A stretch of DNA of 11,074 nt, taken from NCBI GenBank assembly GCA_002313335.1, contig DCBC01000153.1, positions 1,778-12,851 on the forward strand. The letters run 5' to 3'. The notes beneath the pieces are model-generated. The model was not told the origin of the DNA. It made no database searches and saw only the letters and a program-made list of their open reading frames with translations. The position numbers were made by a program, and so were the translations under genes. This DNA is from Porticoccaceae bacterium UBA1117. GTDB lineage: Bacteria; Pseudomonadota; Gammaproteobacteria; Pseudomonadales; Porticoccaceae. This document shows positions 1 through 6,781 of this stretch, one piece after another. Each line of letters opens with the position of its first letter. Within the stretch, counting starts at the first letter, position 1.

Positions 1-1
1 C

Positions 2-274
2 GCTGATATTGGCATGAACACGTCTTCGATAACTAATTTATCAGCTAATGTTGATGTTTTGAGATCTGGCGTAGCTGCCAGCTTAGCGCACGCTGGGATG
101 CCAGTAGCTCCGGGCGCTGGTTGGGGTTTTGCTGTTGGTACAGGTCATTTTGATGGCGAGTCAGCTGTTGCTGCTGGTTTAACTTTCCGATCAGAATCTT
201 CAAGCTATAAATTGTCCATCGGAAACAGCGGTGGAGAGACTACTGCATCTGCGGGTGCTGCTTGGAATTTCTAA
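2..274 (+). CDS. C-terminal end of a YadA-like trimeric autotransporter adhesin (partial, 5' end outside window)
   Basis: The reading frame is open from the first bases, so an ATG at 14 is probably internal and the gene begins left of the window. The 91 visible residues match the YadA membrane-anchor pattern: a short coiled-coil-like stretch, then a GVAASLAHAGMP segment, a glycine-rich strand (GWGFAVGTGHFDGESAVAAGL), and alternating strands ending in the aromatic residue F (AAWNF), as expected for BAM-dependent outer-membrane proteins. In this family three chains each give four strands to a 12-stranded outer-membrane barrel that displays a long passenger outside the cell. The passenger is not visible, so ligand and length are unknown. 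A strong terminator follows 24 bases after the stop, so this is the last gene of its transcript. Confidence 0.85.
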   Translation, partial: ADIGMNTSSITNLSANVDVLRSGVAASLAHAGMPVAPGAGWGFAVGTGHFDGESAVAAGLTFRSESSSYKLSIGNSGGETTASAGAAWNF

Positions 275-298
275 GCTAGTTTGATAATCTGTGTGATC

Positions 299-337
299 AA
301 AAAGCCCTGGACAGTATCTTGTTCAGGGCTTTTTTTT
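299..337 (+). terminator. Rho-independent terminator after the adhesin gene
   Basis: AAAAAGCCCTG (299-309) pairs with CAGGGCTTTTT (324-334). The stem extends inward through G310-T323, A311-T322, C312-G321 and A313-T320, leaving a 6-base loop, and a run of eight T follows on the 3' side (330-337). The matching A-run on the 5' side means it could also work for transcripts from the right. Confidence 0.92.
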
Positions 338-416
338 GTCAGTGTAACTGAAGTTTTACAAACGTTAGACAAGCATGTGCGTAGGTTTATTACGATCTAG
401 TAGCCTGGAGGTACGC

Positions 417-446
417 TTGTGGCCAAAGTGAGCTGCAATATATACT
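417..446 (+). promoter_or_regulatory. Candidate sigma70 promoter for the EEP-family hydrolase gene
   Basis: TTGTGG (417-422) and TATACT (441-446) are separated by 18 bases and lie about 55 bases upstream of the start at 502. TATACT differs from TATAAT at one base; the -35 match is moderate. It sits between the adhesin terminator and the next gene, where a new promoter is needed. Confidence 0.35.
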
Positions 447-501
447 GCGCTCTTATGTTATCTTCCACTCACGCCATATTAATTAAACAAATAAATTTTA
501 A

Positions 502-1362
502 ATGATGAAACTTAAAGCTCTATTTCTTAGCATTTTGATTCTTTCTATGATTCTTTCTACGAATCTTTTTTCATCGGAAAAACAAAGTGACACATTAAGA
601 ATACTTGTTTACAACACTCATGGGCTTCCTGAAATCTTTATCAGTGATAATCCAAAGAAGCGCTTTCCTGTTATAGGTAAAAAGACTCAAGACTTTAGCA
701 TCTCCTTACTACAAGAAGACTATTCACATCATGAAGAATTGTCATCTGGCTTGGCTAAAGAAAGCCTCGCTATTCGTGGTGGATTGGGTGGCCGTTTAAT
801 ATGCCCCTTCTGCACCGGCTCAGGGTTAACGTCTGTATTTAACCTACCTAAAAATTGGTCCGTAGAGGTCGAAAATGAAAGTTACGACACTTGTTCGGGC
901 TGGTTAAGAGGAGCCAATGATTGCTTTGCGTATAAAGGCTTTCAAATAATAAAAATAACCCTGCCAAACAGTAAAAGATTTTTTATAGTGAATACTCACA
1001 TGGACGCAGGTAGAAGAGATTCTGATAGGGCAGCAAGAAAGAGGCAATTAGAGCAAATTATTTCAACTATAAAGCAAAGAACAACTACTGAAGCTTTGAT
1101 TGTTGCTGGAGATCTTAATCTGAATTCTAAAAACCCTAAAGACGTGAAACTCCTAGAAAACTTCAAGGAAAAGCTCAGGCTAACAGATTCTTTTACAGGA
1201 CATAAAATAAGTAAAAAATGGACTATATTGGATTACATTTTATACAAGCAAGGTGAAGAGTTAGAGTTTAAGATTATTTCTGTAGGAGAAGACCAATCAT
1301 TTGTTACAGAAGAAGGTCCTTTAAGTGACCATCCTGCTCTGGTACTAGAGTTGGCAATTTAA
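502..1362 (+). CDS. Secreted endonuclease/exonuclease/phosphatase (EEP) superfamily hydrolase
   Basis: This is a 286-residue protein with an N-terminal hydrophobic segment (about residues 3-24) that looks like a Sec signal peptide, so it is probably periplasmic or secreted. EEP-fold metal-site motifs appear in order: N38 in VYNTH, E72 in LLQED, N164/H166 in NTHMD, D204/N206 in GDLN, D244 in ILDYI, and D276/H277 in LSDHP. Family members are Mg-dependent phosphodiesterases, including DNase I-like nucleases and neutral sphingomyelinases; the substrate cannot be told here. The stretch with C101, C104, C131 and C141, followed by the NTHMDAG motif, resembles secreted sphingomyelinase-like members, which is an inference. 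The start is bounded: TAA at 499-501 is in frame just upstream. No clear Shine-Dalgarno site is visible, and ATG 505 is an alternative. The gene is AT-rich like the M28 gene that follows 89 bases later. Confidence 0.82.
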   Translation: MMKLKALFLSILILSMILSTNLFSSEKQSDTLRILVYNTHGLPEIFISDNPKKRFPVIGKKTQDFSISLLQEDYSHHEELSSGLAKESLAIRGGLGGRLICPFCTGSGLTSVFNLPKNWSVEVENESYDTCSGWLRGANDCFAYKGFQIIKITLPNSKRFFIVNTHMDAGRRDSDRAARKRQLEQIISTIKQRTTTEALIVAGDLNLNSKNPKDVKLLENFKEKLRLTDSFTGHKISKKWTILDYILYKQGEELEFKIISVGEDQSFVTEEGPLSDHPALVLELAI

Positions 1363-1365
1363 TTA

Positions 1366-1403
1366 GTGGAGATTTTGGTTAAGGATTAAAACTACCTGCA
1401 ACC
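1366..1403 (+). repeat. 38-base downstream repeat, copy A (after the EEP hydrolase gene)
   Basis: The sequence begins three bases after the stop codon with GTGGAG, then TGGTTAAG, ATT, AAACT and a final AACC. It aligns with 3716-3753, which sits two bases after the next gene's stop, at about 30 of 40 alignment columns. GGTT near the middle and AACC at the end could pair weakly. Function is unknown. Confidence 0.55.
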
Positions 1404-1451
1404 TAAGTCTATCTTCGTAAATAAGTATGTAGGAAAAGGAAAAACTACGTC

Positions 1452-3713
1452 ATGCCAAGAAATAAGTTGATGCCCATTTATGTAATTTTTTTTAGTGTTG
1501 TACTGTTCTTTTTACAACATGCAAGTACTCTATCTCCGCAAGTTAAAGGTATTGAATCAGATCCTGATCAGTTTTCAGCTGAACGAGCTTACGAAACCTT
1601 AAAAGTTTTATTAAAGGAGAATCAACCTCATCCTGTTGGTTCAGAATTGAATAAAATTATTAAAGAGAGACTCATCAGTCAATTGAATCAGTTGGGCATA
1701 GAGTATCAAGTACAAAAAACATGGGCCTGCTCTTCTAGATTTGCTGCTTGTGCTGAAGTTGAAAACTTAATCGGGATCATTCCGGGAAAAACTGATCTCC
1801 CTTACCTAGCACTTATGGCTCACTATGACTCTGTGCCTACGGCATCAGGCGCTGGAGATGACGGAGCTGGAGTGGTTGCAATACTTGAAGCAGCTAGAGT
1901 TTTGAAGCTAGAAGCACCCTACGACCATCCTATAATGCTTCTTTTAACTGATGCAGAAGAAGCTGGTTTGTTGGGAGCGGAAGCGTTCTTTAATCAACAT
2001 CCCTTGGCTAAAAAAGTGGGTGTCGTGCTAAACATAGAAGGAAGCGGAACATCTGGAGGGAGTATGGTTATCAGAACTTCAGATAAAAATGAACTGCTTA
2101 TTAAAAGCTTATCCCATGAGTATGATCATGCATATGGCTTTTCCGTAGCCAATGAAATCTTTAAAAGAATGCCGAATGACACAGATTTCAGTGTAGCCAA
2201 AAGGGCAAATATTCCGGGGATGGACTTTGCTTTTGCGGGTGAAAGAAATCACTACCATACCCCTAATGATAATGTTGAGAATCTAGATGTACGAACTATT
2301 CAACATCATGGTGAAAATATTTTAAGTGCCTCAAGAGATTTACTTTCTGCTGACTGGAATAGTATGGGTGGTAAATATGTCTACTTAGGTTCGACGTACG
2401 GGTTTTGGACGGAATGGAAATCAAGTAATAGCTTAATTGCTTTAATACTCTCAGTCTTAGTTTTAATTGTAGCCATGATCCGTTCCAAGGTTGGCTTTAA
2501 AGCAACGGCTCTGGGGTTCGTATTTACTCCAATTACTCTTTTTACAACTGTTTTTTCAGGCGTTTTAGGCTTCTATCTTCTGTCTTTATTTTCTGGAAAT
2601 ATTATAAGTTGGCCTGGTATAGATTGGCCGTATCGCCTTCTATTAATTGGGTCAACATTTATGGGCCTATTAATAGGAAGTTCTTTAAGTAGAAAATTTG
2701 TTCAAGAATATGAAATGATTTATGGAGCATGGTTCTTTTGGTCAATTCTAACGCTACTTGTAACCCTATTTTTACCCGATGCAGCCAATATTTTTATTCT
2801 ACCTCTTGTGTTTGGAAGTGCTGTTATTCTCATTTCTACGTTCATAAAAGAACAATATAAATTATCCTTCTTAATGCTTACTTTGGTCGTGGCCTTACCA
2901 AGTACCTTAGGATTAATATTTGCCTTAGAACAAAGCCAGGGTTACAAGCTGGTGTGGGCAGTACTCCCATTTGCTGGGCTTTATGCGATGATAATTTCAC
3001 CATTCTTATTTTCTTTAAGAATGAAATCTGCTATTTCCTATATAGGTTTAGTAAATTTAATTGCTCTTACTGCGGGAAGTACACTTAACCTTTACACTGA
3101 AATGAGACCACAACTTGTCAATATTCATTTTTATGAAAACCTAGATGCTGGGGATTCTTTTGTTCATCTTTCAGGAAATGTTACCACTTCTGATCCTGTG
3201 CCTTTAATTGAACCTCTGTCTTCTTATGTTGATGAGTCAAGCACAAAAGCATTGGCTTCTTTTGCCCCTGAAAGTAAATTCAGATACTGGGCAGATAGTG
3301 TATCAAGTGAATGGAAAGGGCCGTCTATTGGACTTAAAGAAAAAGTAAAGGATGGAAACTCTATAAAAATAAATCTAAAGAGTCATCGGTCTGCAAGTCG
3401 AGTCGTTCTTTTATTGCCTGAAGATTCAAACCTTAAATCTTTTAATATTGGTACTCAGGAAATAAAGACTTCAGCAGCAACAAGAGGCCCCTTTAAGGGA
3501 TATTACGGTATTTATTTAACTGGAATGTACGATAAAGAGATAGACTTAGTATTAAATTTTGATGCGTATCAAAAAGATATTAATGGGTACCTTTTAGATA
3601 TTAGTACACAGCTTCCCAAGCATCTTAATAATTTATATGAAGCGCGTTCAGGTATCTTTTCTCCAGTTCATCAAGGGGATCAAGCCATACTCATAAAAAA
3701 TATTCAAATTTGA
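1452..3713 (+). CDS. Membrane-anchored M28 family zinc peptidase with polytopic C-terminal region
   Basis: This is a 753-residue protein. An N-terminal membrane segment (about 8-25) is followed by an M28 aminopeptidase-like domain (about 40-300). Its two-zinc site is visible: H124 in AHYDS, D136 in GDDGAG, the catalytic/ligand pair E169-E170 in DAEEAG, E196 in NIEGSG, and H269 in YHTPND. About eight hydrophobic segments follow between 325 and 545, then a soluble tail (about 550-753). This order (one helix, peptidase, many helices, outer domain) resembles eukaryotic ERMP1/FXNA and the yeast vacuolar membrane protease Pff1, which are also M28. The peptidase domain probably faces the periplasm; the substrate is unknown, although M28 enzymes mostly remove N-terminal residues. 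AGGAAAAGGA (1431-1440) is a plausible ribosome site 11 bases before the ATG. The gene is AT-rich and may be co-transcribed with the hydrolase gene upstream. Confidence 0.88.
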   Translation: MPRNKLMPIYVIFFSVVLFFLQHASTLSPQVKGIESDPDQFSAERAYETLKVLLKENQPHPVGSELNKIIKERLISQLNQLGIEYQVQKTWACSSRFAACAEVENLIGIIPGKTDLPYLALMAHYDSVPTASGAGDDGAGVVAILEAARVLKLEAPYDHPIMLLLTDAEEAGLLGAEAFFNQHPLAKKVGVVLNIEGSGTSGGSMVIRTSDKNELLIKSLSHEYDHAYGFSVANEIFKRMPNDTDFSVAKRANIPGMDFAFAGERNHYHTPNDNVENLDVRTIQHHGENILSASRDLLSADWNSMGGKYVYLGSTYGFWTEWKSSNSLIALILSVLVLIVAMIRSKVGFKATALGFVFTPITLFTTVFSGVLGFYLLSLFSGNIISWPGIDWPYRLLLIGSTFMGLLIGSSLSRKFVQEYEMIYGAWFFWSILTLLVTLFLPDAANIFILPLVFGSAVILISTFIKEQYKLSFLMLTLVVALPSTLGLIFALEQSQGYKLVWAVLPFAGLYAMIISPFLFSLRMKSAISYIGLVNLIALTAGSTLNLYTEMRPQLVNIHFYENLDAGDSFVHLSGNVTTSDPVPLIEPLSSYVDESSTKALASFAPESKFRYWADSVSSEWKGPSIGLKEKVKDGNSIKINLKSHRSASRVVLLLPEDSNLKSFNIGTQEIKTSAATRGPFKGYYGIYLTGMYDKEIDLVLNFDAYQKDINGYLLDISTQLPKHLNNLYEARSGIFSPVHQGDQAILIKNIQI

Positions 3714-3715
3714 GG

Positions 3716-3753
3716 GTGGAGCTTCTGGTTAAGAATTGTAAACTCTATGAACC
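3716..3753 (+). repeat. 38-base downstream repeat, copy B (after the M28 peptidase gene)
   Basis: This is the partner of 1366-1403. It starts two bases after the peptidase stop and has the same length, the same opening GTGGAG, the same core TGGTTAAG, and AAACT and AACC at matching places. Small compensating gaps occur inside. There is no T-tract, so it does not look like an intrinsic terminator. Confidence 0.55.
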
Positions 3754-3875
3754 GTAGGATTACTGAGATTTAAATTTAACCTTCTCTTATTCTTGTCACA
3801 ACATAGATGTCATGCGCTGAATAATTGCACCAGAGCAAAGACCCAAAATATCAAAAATTAACTATAAACCGAAGT

Positions 3876-3879
3876 AGGA
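3876..3879 (+). promoter_or_regulatory. Ribosome binding site of the SDR gene
   Basis: AGGA lies 7 bases before the ATG at 3887 in an A-rich context. This supports the start used, which gives a normal short leader ahead of the Rossmann fold. Confidence 0.6.
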
Positions 3880-3886
3880 AAGAAAA

Positions 3887-4669
3887 ATGATCGAATCGCT
3901 GTTCTCTATGCAAGATAAAATTTGTGTTGTCACCGGCGGTAGCCGTGGGCTGGGCTCATTCATGGCGCAAGGTTTTCTTGAAGCCGGGGCCAAACGCGTC
4001 TATATCACTGCTCGCAAAGCCGAAGCCTGTCTCAGTGCCGCAAAAGAACTAAGTCAGTACGGTGAATGTATTGCCATTCCGGGCGATATCGCCACCTCTG
4101 ATGGTCTGCACAATCTTGTCACCGAATTAATGTCCAGAGAGCAGCATATTGATGTATTAGTCAATAATGCCGGTGCAGGTTGGGGCGCACCTTTCGGTGA
4201 GTTCCCAGAGAAAGGGTGGGACAAGACCATGAATATCAATGTCAAAAGTCCCTTCTTCCTAATCCAAGCTCTGACCCCATTACTAAAAAAGAACGCCACT
4301 GCAGACAACACCGCCAGTATTATCAATATTGGTTCCATTGCCGGAATAGTAGGCAACGCTCTGGATAACTTTAGTTATGCAGTATCCAAAACGGCTATCC
4401 ACCAGGTCACCCGTATACTCTCAACTGAATTGGCCAAAGATAATATTCGTGTCAATGCCATTGCCCCTGGACGTTTTTATTCAAAAATGACCGAGTTTTT
4501 GAGTAATGATCAGGAAGCCTTTCAAGAAGAACTAAAAACAATCCCTATGCGCCGCTGGGGAGAAGCGACGGATATTGCTGGCGTTGCTATCATGCTAGCA
4601 TCAAAGGCTGGTGGCTTTATGACAGGCCAGATTATTCCAATCGATGGAGGGACTTCAGTCGTCAATTAA
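3887..4669 (+). CDS. Short-chain dehydrogenase/reductase, RhlG-like
   Basis: This is a 260-residue classical SDR. The cofactor motif TGGSRGLG is at 16-23, with R43 after the second strand (TARK) favouring NADP(H). NNAG is at 93-96, N117 is in NINV, and the catalytic S150, Y164 and K168 are present. The tail IPIDGG is typical of FabG-like SDRs. Several stretches (AEACLSAAKELSQYGECIAI, IAPGRF, IPMRRWG) resemble Pseudomonas RhlG, recalled from memory rather than searched, so a ketoacyl-type reductase is likely; RhlG's own physiological role is debated. It is cytoplasmic, with no signal peptide. The methyltransferase start follows within 18 bases of the stop, so the two are almost certainly one transcript. 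Base use shifts toward higher GC than the M28 gene upstream. Confidence 0.88.
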   Translation: MIESLFSMQDKICVVTGGSRGLGSFMAQGFLEAGAKRVYITARKAEACLSAAKELSQYGECIAIPGDIATSDGLHNLVTELMSREQHIDVLVNNAGAGWGAPFGEFPEKGWDKTMNINVKSPFFLIQALTPLLKKNATADNTASIINIGSIAGIVGNALDNFSYAVSKTAIHQVTRILSTELAKDNIRVNAIAPGRFYSKMTEFLSNDQEAFQEELKTIPMRRWGEATDIAGVAIMLASKAGGFMTGQIIPIDGGTSVVN

Positions 4670-4687
4670 ATAGTGATGGGGGTAACT

Positions 4688-5596
4688 ATGAGCAACTCAA
4701 TTTTTACAAAAGACGGTACAGCCCAGGGAGTCGCCAAACAGCGTTTGATAGAAACTCTAGCCAAATCTAGCGCACGTATCATTAACGATCCCTACGCAGA
4801 TAGGTTTGTGACAGGCGCGAGCTTTATCAAACTAATGGGCCATAAGCTGAACGTCTGGTTAACTCAAAAGGTTGCACCTGGTTTTCACGAACATCTCATT
4901 TCGCGCACGCGCTTCATTGATGATCTAATTCAAAAAATGGCTGCCAGTGGGGTAGAGCAATATGTCATTTTGGGCGCAGGATATGACATGCGAGCTCATC
5001 GGCTTAAACTTCCCTCTTCACTTAAAGTTTTTGAAGTGGATCAGCCTGAGGTTCAGATTAGAAAGCGCTCTAAACTGCCTAAAGAATTACCCAATTCAGA
5101 AAATGTTACCTATGTGGCCGTTGATTTTGCTCATCAGTCACTGAGTAAGGAACTTATGGCTTCAGGTTTCGATCAAAACAAACCTACTATTTTTACGCTC
5201 GAGGGTGTCTCACAGTACATCACTAAAGAGGCTGTTAGTTCATCGATCAAAGAAATGGCTATGCTTACTCAAAAAGCGGGTTCAGTTTTTTTTATATCGT
5301 ATGTCAACGAACTTCTCAATGAAAACCCTGAGGTTTGCTTTGGTAAGGGTTATCCGAAAGCTGCAGCACGCGTTAAATTAATAAAAACATTAGCCGCGAA
5401 AGCCGGCGAGCCTTGGATATCGTTTTATCGTAATGATGAAATAGAAACCGTACTTTTGCAAAATGGTTATGCAATAAAGGAAAACCTGACTTTGGAGGAT
5501 CTTAACTCTCAGTACTTTACCCCTGTTGGACGAACCCTTCCTGAAAATTATTTATTTAACCTTGAACATTTTGTGATCGCGAAATCTCTGAGCTAA
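4688..5596 (+). CDS. Class I SAM-dependent methyltransferase (LCM/TIGR00027 family)
   Basis: Counting from ATG 4688, this is a 302-residue protein. The SAM-binding motif I is at about 93-106 (VILGAGYDMRAHRL), with FEVDQP at 115-120 where the ribose-binding acidic residue sits. VAVDF is at 143-147 and TLEGVSQYIT at 170-179. These and the N-terminal SSAR/DPYADRF pattern match the leucine-carboxyl-methyltransferase-like family (PF04072/TIGR00027) common in actinobacteria and some proteobacteria; substrates are mostly unknown. I chose ATG 4688 because GGGGG (4678-4682) precedes it. GTG 4673 and ATG 4676 are in-frame alternatives that start 3-6 bases after the SDR stop. Close spacing suggests translational coupling and a shared pathway with the SDR. 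The last 70 codons have a second, decayed copy at 9572-9791. Confidence 0.85.
   Translation: MSNSIFTKDGTAQGVAKQRLIETLAKSSARIINDPYADRFVTGASFIKLMGHKLNVWLTQKVAPGFHEHLISRTRFIDDLIQKMAASGVEQYVILGAGYDMRAHRLKLPSSLKVFEVDQPEVQIRKRSKLPKELPNSENVTYVAVDFAHQSLSKELMASGFDQNKPTIFTLEGVSQYITKEAVSSSIKEMAMLTQKAGSVFFISYVNELLNENPEVCFGKGYPKAAARVKLIKTLAAKAGEPWISFYRNDEIETVLLQNGYAIKENLTLEDLNSQYFTPVGRTLPENYLFNLEHFVIAKSLS
5377..5587 (+). repeat. 211-base direct repeat, left copy (inside the intact methyltransferase gene)
   Basis: This segment aligns without gaps to 9572-9782 with 10 mismatches counted by hand (about 95% identity). It covers codons from the ATTAATAAA stretch to four codons from the gene end. The spacing is 4195 bases, and both copies are on the same strand. 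Confidence 0.95.
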
Positions 5597-5630
5597 TTTT
5601 ACTCGTGTTCAATAGTTGCACGATTTGAAA

Positions 5631-5647
5631 CCCCTTAAAATAAGGGG
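5631..5647. repeat. GC-rich-armed hairpin between the methyltransferase and LysR genes
   Basis: CCCCTTA (5631-5637) and TAAGGGG (5641-5647) are perfect 7-base arms around AAA. No T-run follows on the plus strand, so it is at best a weak terminator for the methyltransferase transcript; it could also be a protein site. Confidence 0.5.
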
Positions 5648-5676
5648 ATACAGCGGTGCAAATGGAAAAATATTTT

Positions 5677-5717
5677 CTCAATATGTCGGTGGCGCCATTT
5701 GACCCTCCAATATTGAG
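5677..5717. promoter_or_regulatory. Inverted repeat CTCAATAT...ATATTGAG upstream of the LysR gene, candidate autoregulatory site
   Basis: The perfect 8-base arms lie at 5677-5684 and 5710-5717, and an 8-base palindrome TGGCGCCA (5690-5697) lies between them. The right arm is part of the 13-mer shared with the transporter promoter and overlaps the predicted -35 box. LysR-type regulators commonly bind dyads next to their own promoter. Confidence 0.45.
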
Positions 5718-5741
5718 CGGATATCAGAGGTAAATTAGACT
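5713..5741 (+). promoter_or_regulatory. Candidate promoter of the LysR gene
   Basis: TTGAGC (5713-5718) and TAGACT (5736-5741) are 17 bases apart, about 53 bases before the start codon. Each box matches consensus at four of six positions. The -35 lies within the CCAATATTGAGCG motif (5707-5719). Confidence 0.4.
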
Positions 5742-5794
5742 ATTCTGATGTCGCTTTAATAACAATCGACTAAGTACAAAAGGAATACCTCATC

Positions 5795-6703
5795 ATGGAT
5801 CAGCTAAAAGCACTTAGATATTTCAGTAAAGTGGTCGAAACTGGAAGTTTCACTCGAGCAGCTGAAGCGTTTTCTGTGCCACCCTCCTCCCTATCTAGGC
5901 GCATCGCGGATCTAGAAAAAAACTTAGGGGCAACCCTATTAAAGCGTAGCACCCGAGTGGTTAAGGTAACCGAAATTGGGCAGGTGTACTTCAAGCAGAT
6001 CCAAGATATTTTGACTCAGCTCGAGCTCAGTGACGAAACGGTACGTAGCCATCAGGCTACTCCCACAGGCTTTCTGCGCATTAGCAGTATGGTCAGTTTT
6101 GGCGAGCGACTGTTACTACCTCTGCTAACTGAGTTTAAAGCGCTGTATCCAGCAATTATTTTGGACATAAGCCTCAGTGATGAGTTATCGACGCTGTCCC
6201 GTGACGAAGTGGATATTGCTATACGCGGCGGCTATGCCCCCAATGAGCGGGTGCAGGCCGTGCGCCTAATGAACAATGAGTTTATTCCGGTAGCGGCATC
6301 AAGTTATTTGGCGGCAGCGGGGACACCTAAATACGCCACAGACCTTAAACAACATCAAGGCCTTTTTTTTCGCACACCAACGGGCCCACACACCTGGTTA
6401 TGTCAGTCAAACGGACAATGGTTAGATGTATCCGCACTACCCCTAGCTATCTCTAACAATGGTAAATGGTTAGGCGAGCAGGCAATTGCAGGACAGGGAA
6501 TTATGATGGCACCAAGATGGTTGGTGCAAGAGTATATCGATAGCAACGAATTACAGGAATTGCATATTGAGCCAACACTGCACATTAGCCAAAATCCGGG
6601 ACTGGCTATTTATCTTCTCTATCAAAAGCAGCAGTATCTGGTACCGAAAGTTAAGGTCGCGGTGGATTTTCTGATGGCACGGTTTTCTGCGGACTCAATC
6701 TGA
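5795..6703 (+). CDS. LysR-type transcriptional regulator
   Basis: This is a 302-residue protein of normal family length. Residues 1-60 form the winged helix-turn-helix (LRYFSKVVETGSFTRAAEAF, then SSLSRRIADLEKNLG), with RSTR.V..TE.G after it as usual. Residues about 90-297 form the periplasmic-binding-like effector domain, starting at GFLRIS and including DVDIAIR-type text (EVDIAIRGG). The effector is not predictable. It most resembles the CrgA/AaeR-like group common beside oxidoreductase genes, a family impression only. AGGA (5781-5784) lies 10 bases before the ATG. The gene converges with the minus-strand reductase, ending 75 bases from it. It shares a 13-base promoter motif with the transporter-reductase operon, which suggests that it controls both itself and that operon. 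Confidence 0.92.
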   Translation: MDQLKALRYFSKVVETGSFTRAAEAFSVPPSSLSRRIADLEKNLGATLLKRSTRVVKVTEIGQVYFKQIQDILTQLELSDETVRSHQATPTGFLRISSMVSFGERLLLPLLTEFKALYPAIILDISLSDELSTLSRDEVDIAIRGGYAPNERVQAVRLMNNEFIPVAASSYLAAAGTPKYATDLKQHQGLFFRTPTGPHTWLCQSNGQWLDVSALPLAISNNGKWLGEQAIAGQGIMMAPRWLVQEYIDSNELQELHIEPTLHISQNPGLAIYLLYQKQQYLVPKVKVAVDFLMARFSADSI

Positions 6704-6740
6704 ACGAGGGGGATACCCAGCCAGATTGCTGAATATCTCC

Positions 6741-6781
6741 GATGAAGCTCTTAGTCTTAATATTCTTGATGAAAGCTCTTA
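6741..6781. repeat. Short direct repeat between the convergent LysR and reductase genes
   Basis: GATGAAGCTCTTA (6741-6753) recurs as GATGAAAGCTCTTA (6768-6781) with one inserted A. The second copy overlaps the reductase stop codon. I see no convincing terminator hairpin in the 75-base gap between the two converging genes. Confidence 0.5.

Noticed and set aside
3714..3753. GGTGGAGC at the start of copy B as a tRNA or tmRNA 3' remnant or attachment site
   Set aside because: Only the first seven or eight bases resemble an acceptor end; there is no T-arm consensus or cloverleaf on either strand.
1363..3760. The post-stop repeats as integron attC sites delimiting gene cassettes
   Set aside because: Position after stop codons is suggestive, but I could not find the paired RYYYAAC and GTTRRRY core sites with internal L boxes in either copy; GTTAAGG and GTTAAGA fail the last base of the core.
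4054..4356. Open frame on the minus strand inside the SDR gene
   Set aside because: It lies entirely within a well-supported SDR gene and encodes no recognisable domain.
5631..5647. CCCCTTA-AAA-TAAGGGG as an intrinsic terminator of the methyltransferase gene
   Set aside because: The stem is good but no T-run follows; kept only as a hairpin.
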